From contig CAMOOR010000004.1 of assembly GCA_946621635.1 (NCBI GenBank), forward strand, positions 1-64,000: a stretch of 64,000 nt of DNA. The letters run 5' to 3'. This DNA is from Colimorpha sp002372855 (GTDB lineage: Bacteria > Bacteroidota > Bacteroidia > Bacteroidales > P3). Below the pieces are notes generated by a model, which saw nothing but the letters and a program-made list of their open reading frames with translations, searched no databases and was not told the DNA's origin. Positions 16,518-24,012 of this stretch are shown here, piece after piece. The position numbers and the translations under genes were made by a program. Every line of letters begins with the position of its first letter. Position 1 is the first letter of the stretch.

Positions 16518-16525
16518 TATCTTTG
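16518..16525 (+). promoter_or_regulatory. Promoter of the queuosine operon
   Basis: TATCTTTG followed by GCA is a good -7 box. It places the transcript start near 16532, just ahead of the riboswitch. Confidence 0.8.
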
Positions 16526-16536
16526 CAGCATGGAAC

Positions 16537-16570
16537 AGGGGTGCTTGGTAACCCCCTTTATCAAAACAAG
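16537..16570 (+). promoter_or_regulatory. preQ1-I riboswitch
   Basis: The leader has AGGGG (16537-16541) pairing with CCCCT (16553-16557), a loop UGCUUGGUAAC, and an A-rich tail UUAUCAAAACAAG. The UAAC-CCC and CAAAACAAG segments closely follow the Thermoanaerobacter tengcongensis preQ1-I aptamer. The tail CAAG (16567-16570) can pair with loop CUUG (16544-16547), giving the required H-type pseudoknot. The ligand-binding cytidine would be C16552. The queC ATG begins 3 nt after the tail, so folding with ligand would hide the ribosome site. Confidence 0.88.
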
Positions 16571-16573
16571 AAT

Positions 16574-17266
16574 ATGGCAAACAATGACTTATCGGTTTCC
16601 GGAGGACGGAAAGACTCGGTGATAATCTATTCTGGTGGGCTCGACTCCACGACCCTGCTCTACGAGGAGCGGGAGCGCATAGCCGTGGCCGTCACCTTCG
16701 ACTACGGCAGCAACCACGGCGCCCGCGAGCAGGCCTGTGCCCGTTGGCACTGCCAGCGGCTGGGCATCGAGCATATGGTGATCGACCTGGCTTTCATGGG
16801 GCGCTACTTCCAGTCGTCGCTGCTCAGCGGCGCCGACGACATTCCCGAGGGCAGCTACGACGAGACGAACATGAAGAGCACCGTGGTGCCCTTCCGCAAC
16901 GGCATCATGCTCAGCGTGGCCTGCGGGCTGGCCGAGAGCCGTGGCCTGACGCGGGTGCTGATGGCCAACCACGGGGGCGACCACGCCATCTATCCCGACT
17001 GCCGTCCGGAGTTTGTCGAGGCCATGGACGCCGCCATGCGTGCCGGCACCTATGTCGGGGTGTCCATCGCCGCGCCCTACACGAACCTGTCGAAGGCCGA
17101 CCTGGTGCGCCGCGGGGCGGAGCTGGGCATCGACTACGGGCACACCTATTCCTGCTACCGCGGCGGCGAGCGCCACTGCGGCCGTTGCGGCACCTGCAAC
17201 GAGCGCCGCGAGGCCTTCCGCCTGGCGGGCGTCGAGGACCCCACAATTTACAGCTGTGAGCTTTAA
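16574..17266 (+). CDS. queC: 7-cyano-7-deazaguanine synthase QueC
   Basis: QueC converts carboxydeazaguanine to preQ0 with ATP and ammonia, on the way to queuosine in tRNA. The 230 residues carry the PP-loop YSGGLDSTT near the N-terminus and a C-terminal zinc site, CYRGGERHCGRCGTC. The core shows the family segments VPFRNGIMLSVACGLAE and NHGGDHAIYPDCRPEF. An in-frame TTG at 16523 lies inside the promoter box, so the ATG at 16574, directly after the riboswitch, is the start. Queuosine genes D, E and F follow. Confidence 0.96.
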   Translation: MANNDLSVSGGRKDSVIIYSGGLDSTTLLYEERERIAVAVTFDYGSNHGAREQACARWHCQRLGIEHMVIDLAFMGRYFQSSLLSGADDIPEGSYDETNMKSTVVPFRNGIMLSVACGLAESRGLTRVLMANHGGDHAIYPDCRPEFVEAMDAAMRAGTYVGVSIAAPYTNLSKADLVRRGAELGIDYGHTYSCYRGGERHCGRCGTCNERREAFRLAGVEDPTIYSCEL

Positions 17267-17411
17267 GCTGTAAGTTTTAAGTGGCTGACGCAGACTGAAT
17301 TTGAAACGCAACTCACAATTATAAGATCACAACTTAAAACTTAAAGCTCACAGTTTAAAACCAAAAACTCACAGCTTAAAACTTAAAGCTCACAGCTTAA
17401 AACTAAAAAGA
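17250..17411. repeat. Tandem TGTGAGCTTTAAGCTGTAAG-type repeats (family D)
   Basis: Blocks of AAACTTAAA, GCTCACAG and their complements recur about every 20 bp between queC and queD. Relatives occupy 18333-18359 and 18913-19000. A separate ATTCGAGTAATTCG repeat occurs twice at 18370-18383 and 18414-18427. Confidence 0.8.
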
Positions 17412-17412
17412 A

Positions 17413-17751
17413 ATGTACTACGTTAGGAAACAGATAGAAGTGTCAGGGGCCCACCGCCTCGAGCTGGACTACCCCAGCAAGTGCACGCAGCTGCACGGGC
17501 ACAACTGGATGATTACCATCTTTTGCAAAGCCAAGGAGCTGGACCGTAACGGCATGGTGGTGGATTTTTCCAAAATCAAGAGCCACATCGTCGACCGCTT
17601 GGACCACCATGTGGTCAACGACGTCATCGGTTGCAACCCCACGGCGGAGAACATCGCCCGCTGGTGCCAGCAGCAGGTGCCCAACTGCTACCGCGTCGAG
17701 GTGCAGGAGAGTTCGGGCAACCTGGCCATTTATGAACTGGACGAGATATGA
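17413..17751 (+). CDS. queD: 6-carboxytetrahydropterin synthase QueD
   Basis: QueD turns dihydroneopterin triphosphate into carboxytetrahydropterin, the first dedicated step of queuosine synthesis. The 112 residues contain the three zinc histidines His14 (SGAHRL), His28 and His30 (LHGHNW), the catalytic Cys24, the RLDHHVVND segment and a C-terminal QESSGNLAIYE with the pterin-anchoring Glu. The last four bases overlap the queE start (ATGA). Confidence 0.95.
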   Translation: MYYVRKQIEVSGAHRLELDYPSKCTQLHGHNWMITIFCKAKELDRNGMVVDFSKIKSHIVDRLDHHVVNDVIGCNPTAENIARWCQQQVPNCYRVEVQESSGNLAIYELDEI

Positions 17752-18332
17752 AAGTAAACGAAATATTCTATTCCCTGCAGGGCGAAGGCTACCACGTGGG
17801 CACGGCGGCGGTCTTTGTGCGCCTCAGCGGCTGCAACCTGCATTGCCCTTTCTGCGACACGCAGCATGAGGAGGGCACCGAGATGACGGACGAGGAGATT
17901 GTGGAGCAGGTGAGGCAGTATCCGGCGCGCCTGGTGGTCGTCACCGGCGGCGAACCGTCGCTGCAGCTCACCAAGAGCCTGGTCAACGCCCTCCACGACG
18001 CCGACAAGATGGTGGCCGTGGAGACCAACGGCACCCACCGCCTGCCGGGCAATGTGGACTGGATCACCCTCTCGCCCAAGGACAAATACCTCGGCGGCGA
18101 GGCCAAGGTGGTGCTCACCATCGTCGACGAGCTGAAGGTGGTCTTCGACGGTGTCCATGTGCCGGACATGTACAACGGCATACTGTGCACCCACGGCCGT
18201 TTCCTGCAGCCCTGCGACACCGGCGACCCCGTGCGCAATGCCGACATTGTGGCCAAGGCCATCGAATACATCAAGGAAGATCCTCGCTGGAAGCTCTCGC
18301 TCCAGATACACAAAATGTTGAACATAAGATAA
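17748..18332 (+). CDS. queE: 7-carboxy-7-deazaguanine synthase QueE
   Basis: QueE is the radical SAM enzyme that contracts the pterin ring to carboxydeazaguanine. The iron-sulfur cysteines are Cys29, Cys33 and Cys36 (GCNLHCPFCDT), a normal CX3CX2C. GEGYHVGTAAVFVRL before them and VVVTGGEPSLQ after them are family blocks. At 194 residues it is the short form. Start overlaps the queD stop, so the two are translationally coupled. Confidence 0.95.
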   Translation: MKVNEIFYSLQGEGYHVGTAAVFVRLSGCNLHCPFCDTQHEEGTEMTDEEIVEQVRQYPARLVVVTGGEPSLQLTKSLVNALHDADKMVAVETNGTHRLPGNVDWITLSPKDKYLGGEAKVVLTIVDELKVVFDGVHVPDMYNGILCTHGRFLQPCDTGDPVRNADIVAKAIEYIKEDPRWKLSLQIHKMLNIR

Positions 18333-18454
18333 TACAGCTGTGAGCTGTAAGCTGTAAACGGTGAGTGGCATTCGAGTAATTCGCTCGTAATCAACCTGCG
18401 TAGCATTCGTATAATTCGAGTAATTCGCCGTTAGAAAAAAATAATAAGCAGTAT

Positions 18455-18913
18455 ATGAACCGCGAACAAGACCATTTGCAATCCCTTGGCCACAAGGCCG
18501 AGATACCGACCGACTACAATCCCGCCGTGCTCGAGGTCTTCGAGAACCGCCATCAGGAGCGCGACTACTGGGTGCAGTTCAACTGCCCCGAGTTCACCAC
18601 GCTCTGCCCCATCACCGGGCAGCCCGACTTCGCCGAGCTGAAGATTATGTACATCCCCGACAAGATGATGGTGGAGAGCAAGAGCCTGAAGCTCTATCTG
18701 TTCTCCTTCCGTAACCACGGCGACTTTCATGAGGACTGCGTCAATATCATCATGAACGACCTTATCCGTTTGATGGACCCGCGCTACATCGAGGTCATAG
18801 GCCTCTTTGTCCCCCGCGGGGGCATCAGCATCCACCCTTACGCCAACTACGGCCGTCCCGGCACGCGCTACGAGGAGCTGGCCGAACACCGATTGAGAAA
18901 TTACCTTTTGTAG
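18455..18913 (+). CDS. queF: NADPH-dependent preQ0 reductase QueF
   Basis: QueF reduces the nitrile of preQ0 to the amine of preQ1. The 152-residue unimodular form shows the nucleophile Cys51 (TLCPITGQPDF), Asp58, the signature ESKSLKLY (74-81) and His92 in FRNHGDFHED. It is the fourth queuosine gene in the run and completes the path from carboxytetrahydropterin to preQ1. The 122-bp gap before it is filled with repeats. Confidence 0.95.
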   Translation: MNREQDHLQSLGHKAEIPTDYNPAVLEVFENRHQERDYWVQFNCPEFTTLCPITGQPDFAELKIMYIPDKMMVESKSLKLYLFSFRNHGDFHEDCVNIIMNDLIRLMDPRYIEVIGLFVPRGGISIHPYANYGRPGTRYEELAEHRLRNYLL

Positions 18914-19001
18914 CTGTGAGCTGTAAGCTATGAGTTTTAAGTGCTGGCGCAAGATACTTTCAACTTAAAACTTACAGTTTAAAACTTAAAACTTAAAACT
19001 C

Positions 19002-19847
19002 TTGAAACAGATACTACTGATCAACGACGTTGTAGGCCACAGCCATGTGGGCATGGTGGCCATGCTGCCCATCCTGACCTATCAGGGTCACTCCGTGTAC
19101 AACCTGCCCACGGCCTTGGTGTCCAATACGCTCGACTACGGCCGTTTCAATGTCCTCGAGACCACTGACTACATGCGCGGTACGCTGCCGGTGTGGCAAC
19201 GGCTGGGGTTCCGTTTCGACGCTGTGTGCACAGGGCTGATGTTCAGCGAGGAGCAGGCGCAGTTGGTGTCGGCCTACTGCAAGCATCTCCATGCCGACGG
19301 CACGACGGTCTTCGTGGACCCCATCATGGGCGACGGCGGACGCCTCTACAACGGCATGGGGCAGCGCCAGGTGGAGCTGATGCGCGAGATGGTCTCCGTG
19401 GCCGACCTCACCTTTCCCAACTACACCGAGGCCTGTTACCTGGCCGATGTCCCCTTCCGTGCCGACGGCATGACGTGGGACGAGGCCTGCCAGCTGCTCG
19501 ACGCCATCGCCGGCCTCGGCGCCCGGTCGGTGGTGATTACCAGTGCCTGTGTCGACGGGCAGAAGTGCGTCATCGGGCGCCGCAGCGAAGAGTCGGTCAG
19601 GGGCTTCCGCCAGAAGATTGACGAGGGGCCGTATTTCCGCCTCGATTACGAGGAGATACCCTTGGCCTTCCACGGCACGGGCGATATCTTCTCCGCCGTG
19701 CTCATCGGCCACCTGATGAACGGCGACCCCTTGCGGACCAGCACCCAGACGGCCATGAGCGTCGTCAGTCGCCTCATCGACCGCAACCGCGACCAGAAGG
19801 ACCTCTGCCTGGGCATCCCGATTGAGAAGTGTCTGGATCTGCTATAG
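19002..19847 (+). CDS. Pyridoxal/pyridoxamine kinase (ribokinase-like)
   Basis: The enzyme phosphorylates vitamin B6 vitamers with ATP. The 281 residues follow the PdxK/PdxY pattern: INDVVGHSHVGMVAMLPIL at the N-terminus, VDPIMGDGGRLY in the middle, PNYTEACYL, and the anion-hole/catalytic FHGTGDIFSAVL near the C-terminus. The start is a TTG preceded directly by the repeat AAAACTTAAAACT; no in-frame ATG gives the conserved N-terminus. It ends six bases inside the opposing gene. Confidence 0.9.
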   Translation: MKQILLINDVVGHSHVGMVAMLPILTYQGHSVYNLPTALVSNTLDYGRFNVLETTDYMRGTLPVWQRLGFRFDAVCTGLMFSEEQAQLVSAYCKHLHADGTTVFVDPIMGDGGRLYNGMGQRQVELMREMVSVADLTFPNYTEACYLADVPFRADGMTWDEACQLLDAIAGLGARSVVITSACVDGQKCVIGRRSEESVRGFRQKIDEGPYFRLDYEEIPLAFHGTGDIFSAVLIGHLMNGDPLRTSTQTAMSVVSRLIDRNRDQKDLCLGIPIEKCLDLL

Positions 19848-20450
19848 CTCCACCTGTACGCCGAAGCTGAAGCGGGTGTTGAGGTCCAGGTGCCAGTCGG
19901 GGTCGATGAGGCGGTTGTAGGTGCGGCCGAAATAGAAGCTGCCTAAGTCGAAGCTGGCTGAAAGGGCCACGTGGCGCGAGAGGCTGTATGTGTACCGCAC
20001 TCCGCCCCAGAAGTTGTCGGCCTCGGCCTCGCCGAAGTCGAAGCCCAGGCGCAGCGTCATGTCGATGCCCATTTCGTGGCGGAAGCGGTAGGGGATGATG
20101 TGGAACTGTGCCGTGACGCCCCAGCCCACTTCGTATCCGTTGGTGACAAATATCCATTGCAGGCTCTGCCCGTTCCCGATGTCCTGTCCGCCGCTGCTCA
20201 TGGCGTTGGAACCCACCAGGTTGGCGTAGAAGCCCACCTCCCAGTGTTGCCATAGGCGGTAGTTCACTGCCAGGCTCACGCTGCGGTTGGGACGGTTGGC
20301 CAGCACGCCGGAACCGAGTTGCAGCACGCTGGTGGCGGTAAGCTGGGTCGAAGCGTCGACCGCAATGTTGATGCGGTGCCAGTCGAACCCTTGGGCCATG
20401 GCCATATTGCCCATCAATACTATCATTACTGTTAGAAATATCTTTTTCAT
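19842..20450 (-). CDS. Outer-membrane barrel-like protein, unknown function
   Basis: The 202 residues start with a signal peptide (MKKIFLTVMIVLMGNMAMAQ) and then show alternating polar and aromatic strands such as SVSLAVNYRLWQHWEVGFYAN and GIDMTLRLGFDF, ending in FSFGVQVEL. This is the look of a small 8-strand barrel of about 180 residues. It lies 18 bp after the larger barrel gene and is probably the last gene of the sigma-factor operon. Confidence 0.75.
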   Translation of the reverse strand: MKKIFLTVMIVLMGNMAMAQGFDWHRINIAVDASTQLTATSVLQLGSGVLANRPNRSVSLAVNYRLWQHWEVGFYANLVGSNAMSSGGQDIGNGQSLQWIFVTNGYEVGWGVTAQFHIIPYRFRHEMGIDMTLRLGFDFGEAEADNFWGGVRYTYSLSRHVALSASFDLGSFYFGRTYNRLIDPDWHLDLNTRFSFGVQVEL

Positions 20451-20468
20451 ATACTTAAACTGTTTGAA

Positions 20469-21824
20469 TCAATAATTGAGACTTATGCCCAGGCAGAGGG
20501 GGTACACCTTGGTGTCGAGGGTGGGGAGGTCGTCCTTGCGGGCGGTGCGGAAGAGGGGCGTCAGCGACCCTTGGACGAAGAACGACAGACGGTTCCAGCC
20601 GATGTCCAGCCTCAGGTCGAGGCGGAAGCGGTTCCAGATGTCGCCGATGGTGTCGTTCAGGATGTCTATGCGTCCGTTCTCGGCCTCGGGGCCTTCGGTC
20701 CAGGTGCACTGGCTGCGCATGAAGGCACCATCGGTGGAGAGCTGTATGGCGGGCCTGAGCTCGGCGCTGATGCGCAAGCCGCGGTAGTCGAGGCGGCGGT
20801 GCCACTCCGCCCGCAGGGGCAGGCTGATGGAAATGGTCTGCAGGGTGCTGCGCCACACGCGCTTCTGTCCGGCGTAGAAGGGCTTGTTGTAGTAGGCTGG
20901 CTCGTCGACGGGGCCGAAGTGGGTGAGGCCCGTGGCGGGGTCGACGGTGGTGCCCATCAGGCGGGGAAAGATGTAGACCTCAGTGGAAAAACCTATACCC
21001 ACGCCGAAGTCCCAATGCTTCAGCCGGAGGAAGTTCCATCCGAGACGGAGGTCGTAGCAGCCCAGGGAGCCCGTGGGGTTCATCTGGTAGTCGTCCATGG
21101 GCACCGCCGTGCCGCCGAGGGGACGCTGCGACCATCCGCTGATGCCGATGCCCACGCCGCCGAACAGACGGTGGATGGTTGGCGAGAGGTTGAGCTGGAA
21201 GGCTTCCTCCTGGTCTTCCACGCCCATCTGCTCCGTGCGGCTCTCGCCTTTGACGGTGCGGGTGAGGTCGTCGCTCGCGATGCCTCTGTGGCGCAGGGTG
21301 GCGAAGTCGTTGCTCTGCACCCATGCCTGCTGGGCCTCGACGGGCTGCAGCAACAGCAGGGTGCTGTGGCCGCGGGCTTCGAGGACGAGCATCTCCAGGT
21401 GCAGGGTGTCGCGGCTGGGATTGGAGAGCCACAGGCGGCTGTCGTCGTAGCTGTGCAGGTAGAGACGCTGCGAGGTGGTGTGGATGTCGATGCCGTTCAG
21501 GTAGGGGAAGCTGGCGGGAATGTCGAGCACACCGCCGCTGACGGTCATGCTTTTCAACGGCTGTCGCAGCGAGTCGGCCTGCGACAGGCTGCCGTTGACG
21601 GTGGTCTGGATGTAGTCCGTGGTGTCGGGTATGACGGTGACGTTGTGCAGGCCGTAGACGTTGACGGTGTTGATGCTTTGGAGGAGGTCTTGGCGCAACA
21701 CCAGGGTTTGCTGCCCTTGCGCCGCTGCTCCGAAGGCAAGACCAAAGAGCATCGCAAAGAGGCCAATGGCTGCCAGTAGGGGTTTCTTATCGTGTTTCAT
21801 GTTGCATGGGTTTTTCGGGTTCAT
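20469..21824 (-). CDS. Outer-membrane protein: GIN-like head domain plus barrel
   Basis: The 451 residues have a signal peptide ending near GAAAQ. The first 160 mature residues resemble the repetitive beta-helix of the GIN/DUF2807 'adhesin head' family (VNVYGLHNVTVI, MTVSGGVLDIPA). After residue 190 come long amphipathic strands (GVGIGISGWSQRPLGG, YDLRLGWNFLRLKHWDFGVG) ending in PLCLGISLNY, as in a barrel. It starts 2 nt after the anti-sigma stop; a second ATG at 21800 gives a shorter signal peptide. The domain reading is inference from pattern, not alignment. Confidence 0.72.
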   Translation of the reverse strand: MNPKNPCNMKHDKKPLLAAIGLFAMLFGLAFGAAAQGQQTLVLRQDLLQSINTVNVYGLHNVTVIPDTTDYIQTTVNGSLSQADSLRQPLKSMTVSGGVLDIPASFPYLNGIDIHTTSQRLYLHSYDDSRLWLSNPSRDTLHLEMLVLEARGHSTLLLLQPVEAQQAWVQSNDFATLRHRGIASDDLTRTVKGESRTEQMGVEDQEEAFQLNLSPTIHRLFGGVGIGISGWSQRPLGGTAVPMDDYQMNPTGSLGCYDLRLGWNFLRLKHWDFGVGIGFSTEVYIFPRLMGTTVDPATGLTHFGPVDEPAYYNKPFYAGQKRVWRSTLQTISISLPLRAEWHRRLDYRGLRISAELRPAIQLSTDGAFMRSQCTWTEGPEAENGRIDILNDTIGDIWNRFRLDLRLDIGWNRLSFFVQGSLTPLFRTARKDDLPTLDTKVYPLCLGISLNY

Positions 21825-21826
21825 GT

Positions 21827-22459
21827 TCAGTTGTTACTTGCCGTGAGGGCTTCGAGCCAAGGATTGGTGGCCAGACGTGCATCGTTGATTACTGGTGGGA
21901 TGGTCACCGTTGGCTCGGGGCGTGAAGGTTCGGGAATCTCCTCCAGCGTGTCCTGAGGGGGAATGGGACTGGCTTGCGGAGCGACTTCCTCGGCCAGCAG
22001 AGGGGCTTCGGCAGGGAGTTCTTGGGGGTGGTAGGGTTTATGGGCTTTATGGGTTTTATAGGGCTCATAGGGCTTATAAGTCTTATAGGTTGTATCGGTC
22101 TCGGCCTCTTGCGGCTCTGCTGCAACGGCGGGTTCCGGCTGGGCCTGGGCCACCATCGGGCCAGCCTCGTTGGGCTTGCGGTTCAGCACCAGCAGGGTGG
22201 TGCCGGCCAGCACCATCAGCGCCATGGCCGCCGCCACGTGCCACCAGGCGAAGCCCTCGCGCTCTTTCTTCAGCAGGCGCTCCTTGCCGGGCAGGGTGGC
22301 CACCACGGGCGTTACCTTCACTCCGGCCACCTCCTCCATCTCCTCCCGCAGTTCGGGGTGCTGCTCCAGGAAGGCCTCCACGGCCTCGCGCTCCTCGCGC
22401 GTCAGTGCGCCGTCGGCATAGCGCATCAGCCATCCTTCGTAGTTTTCCATTGTTATCAT
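21827..22459 (-). CDS. Anti-sigma factor-like membrane protein
   Basis: The 210-residue protein has a cytoplasmic N-terminus (MITMENYEGWLMRYADGALT) of the zinc-less anti-sigma type, one membrane helix at about 77-94 (HVAAAMALMVLAGTTLLVL), and a proline-rich periplasmic tail. The start overlaps the stop of the sigma gene (ATGA). The tail holds a tandem repeat, YKTYKPYEPYKTHKAHKPYH, coded by CTTATAAG-type DNA (22036-22096) that reappears at 40623-40686. It most likely holds the ECF factor until an envelope signal arrives. Confidence 0.82.
   Translation of the reverse strand: MITMENYEGWLMRYADGALTREEREAVEAFLEQHPELREEMEEVAGVKVTPVVATLPGKERLLKKEREGFAWWHVAAAMALMVLAGTTLLVLNRKPNEAGPMVAQAQPEPAVAAEPQEAETDTTYKTYKPYEPYKTHKAHKPYHPQELPAEAPLLAEEVAPQASPIPPQDTLEEIPEPSRPEPTVTIPPVINDARLATNPWLEALTASNN
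22036..22096. repeat. Tandem TATAAG/CCCTATAAG repeat inside coding sequence (family I)
   Basis: Units of about 9 bp (CTTATAGGG, CTCATAGGG, TTTATGGG) run through the anti-sigma gene in frame, coding YK, PY and HK dipeptides. Confidence 0.75.
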
Positions 22460-22929
22460 CGGTAATCCTCCAGTTGTTTCTTTAATTGTTTGCGTGCGCG
22501 GAACAGGTAGACGCCCACCTGCTGCTCGCTGAGGCCTGTCATCTGGGCCATCTCCGCGTATTCGTACCCCTCCAGGTCGCGCAGCAGCACCAGCATGCGC
22601 TGCTGCTCCGGCAGGGTGGCCAGGGCATGGGCCAGGGCGTCCTTCAGTTCGAAGTTCTCGTGTTGCCAGTATGCTTCTTCCTGCGCCACTTGTGCGTTCC
22701 GCACCACCTCTTCGTGGCGGTGCATGTCCACCAGCCGCCGGTAGAGCGCCCTGACGAGCCATCCCTTGGCCCCTGCGGCCTCCACCTCGCTGCGTCGCTC
22801 CCAGAGGTCGGCGAAGACATCCTGCACGGCATCCTCGGCAGCGGCGCTGAGGTTGGCGTAGCGCAGCGCGAAGCGGTAGAGGTCGTCGCCCAGGTGGCGT
22901 ACACAGTGGTTATATTCCTTGGTGGTCAT
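22456..22929 (-). CDS. ECF-type RNA polymerase sigma factor
   Basis: The 157 residues show sigma region 2 (DLYRFALRYANLSAAAEDAVQ, quoted by its start DLYRFALRYA, then DVFADLWERR) and region 4 (LPEQQRMLVLLRDLEGY, MTGLSEQQVGVYLFRARKQL). It directs polymerase to a small regulon, which probably includes its own operon of anti-sigma factor and barrel proteins. The start at 22929 (ATG) is chosen over an in-frame TTG at 22938. Confidence 0.93.
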   Translation of the reverse strand: MTTKEYNHCVRHLGDDLYRFALRYANLSAAAEDAVQDVFADLWERRSEVEAAGAKGWLVRALYRRLVDMHRHEEVVRNAQVAQEEAYWQHENFELKDALAHALATLPEQQRMLVLLRDLEGYEYAEMAQMTGLSEQQVGVYLFRARKQLKKQLEDYR

Positions 22930-23085
22930 TCTGCACAATATACGATTACCCCTGCCCGTTTATTACACCCCTGCCGAAAAAAAACTTTTCATACACCACG
23001 GACGCCCTTTCGTACACCCAGCCTGCGCCGGCCTTGGCGGCATTGGTTTTTTATGTAATTTTGCAGCCGAAAAGATAAAAGAAAC

Positions 23086-24012
23086 ATGAAACGTATAGTC
23101 CTTTTTGTGCTTGCGGCCTTGACCATGGCGTCCTGCTCCGGCGGCGACGAACCTGTCCGCGCCATCTACCATTGGAAAACCACCTTCAACCCCACACCGT
23201 ACGAGCAGCAGTGGCTCCGCGACCACCGCGTACAGCGGCTCTATCTGCGCCTGTTCGACGTCGACGCCTGCGGCTACAGCCGCGAAGACGGCAACGCCGC
23301 CCCCATCGCCACCACACGCTTCCTCCAGCCCCTGCCCGACGACATGGAGGTCATCCCCGTGGTCTACATCACCAACGAGGCTATGGGCCGCATGTGGGGC
23401 TACCGTGTGGCCGAACTCATCGCCGAGCGTGTGGCGAAGATGGCCGACTGCAACGGCTTCGAACTGAAGGAACTCCAGGTCGACTGCGACTGGACCGAGC
23501 GCACCAGGAGCGACTACTACTACTTCTGCCGCAGTCTCCGCGAATGCCTCCACGAGAAGGGCGTCCGCCTCAGCTCCACCGTGCGCCTCCACCAGGTGGA
23601 CACCACCTTGGCCGACCTCCCCGTCGACGGCCGAGTGCTGATGGTCTACAACACCGGCGACCTGCGTTCCCCCAAGACCGCCAACTCCATCCTCGACTAT
23701 TCCGACGTCAAACCCTACCTGCGCCGCATCGACGCCTCCATGCTCGACAGCATGGACTTCGCCTGGCCTGTCTTCGGATGGGGCGTGGCCTTCGATGCCA
23801 ACGGGCGGTTCCAGCGCATGGTGCCCTCCTCGGCCTTGGGCGCCGACACCTCCGCTAGCCTCCGCGAGGAGTGGGGCCGCGTGGACGACATCCAGCGCGT
23901 GCAACGCCGTCTCCCTGCCCGCGGCCGCCACACCACCATTCTCTATCACCTCGATTCCCTCAACCTTTCAAAATACACCTACGATGAAATCGAAACCATC
24001 TATTCCCGCTAG
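23086..24012 (+). CDS. Lipoprotein, DUF3142-like TIM-barrel candidate
   Basis: The 308 residues begin with a lipoprotein signal (MKRIVLFVLAALTMASCSGG; acylated Cys17). The mature part alternates strands and helices, with ELQVDCDWTERTRSDYYYF and LHEKGVRLSSTVRLHQV. This recalls DUF3142 proteins, thought to be TIM barrels related to glycoside hydrolases; the acidic pair in VDCDW could be functional. This assignment is tentative. The last 29 bases overlap the next gene, which is read in another frame, so the two are likely coupled. Confidence 0.75.
   Translation: MKRIVLFVLAALTMASCSGGDEPVRAIYHWKTTFNPTPYEQQWLRDHRVQRLYLRLFDVDACGYSREDGNAAPIATTRFLQPLPDDMEVIPVVYITNEAMGRMWGYRVAELIAERVAKMADCNGFELKELQVDCDWTERTRSDYYYFCRSLRECLHEKGVRLSSTVRLHQVDTTLADLPVDGRVLMVYNTGDLRSPKTANSILDYSDVKPYLRRIDASMLDSMDFAWPVFGWGVAFDANGRFQRMVPSSALGADTSASLREEWGRVDDIQRVQRRLPARGRHTTILYHLDSLNLSKYTYDEIETIYSR

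Noticed and set aside
16523..16573. Longer QueC starting at a TTG
   Set aside because: That TTG is part of the TATCTTTG promoter box, so it cannot be in the transcript, and the 17 extra codons are the riboswitch.
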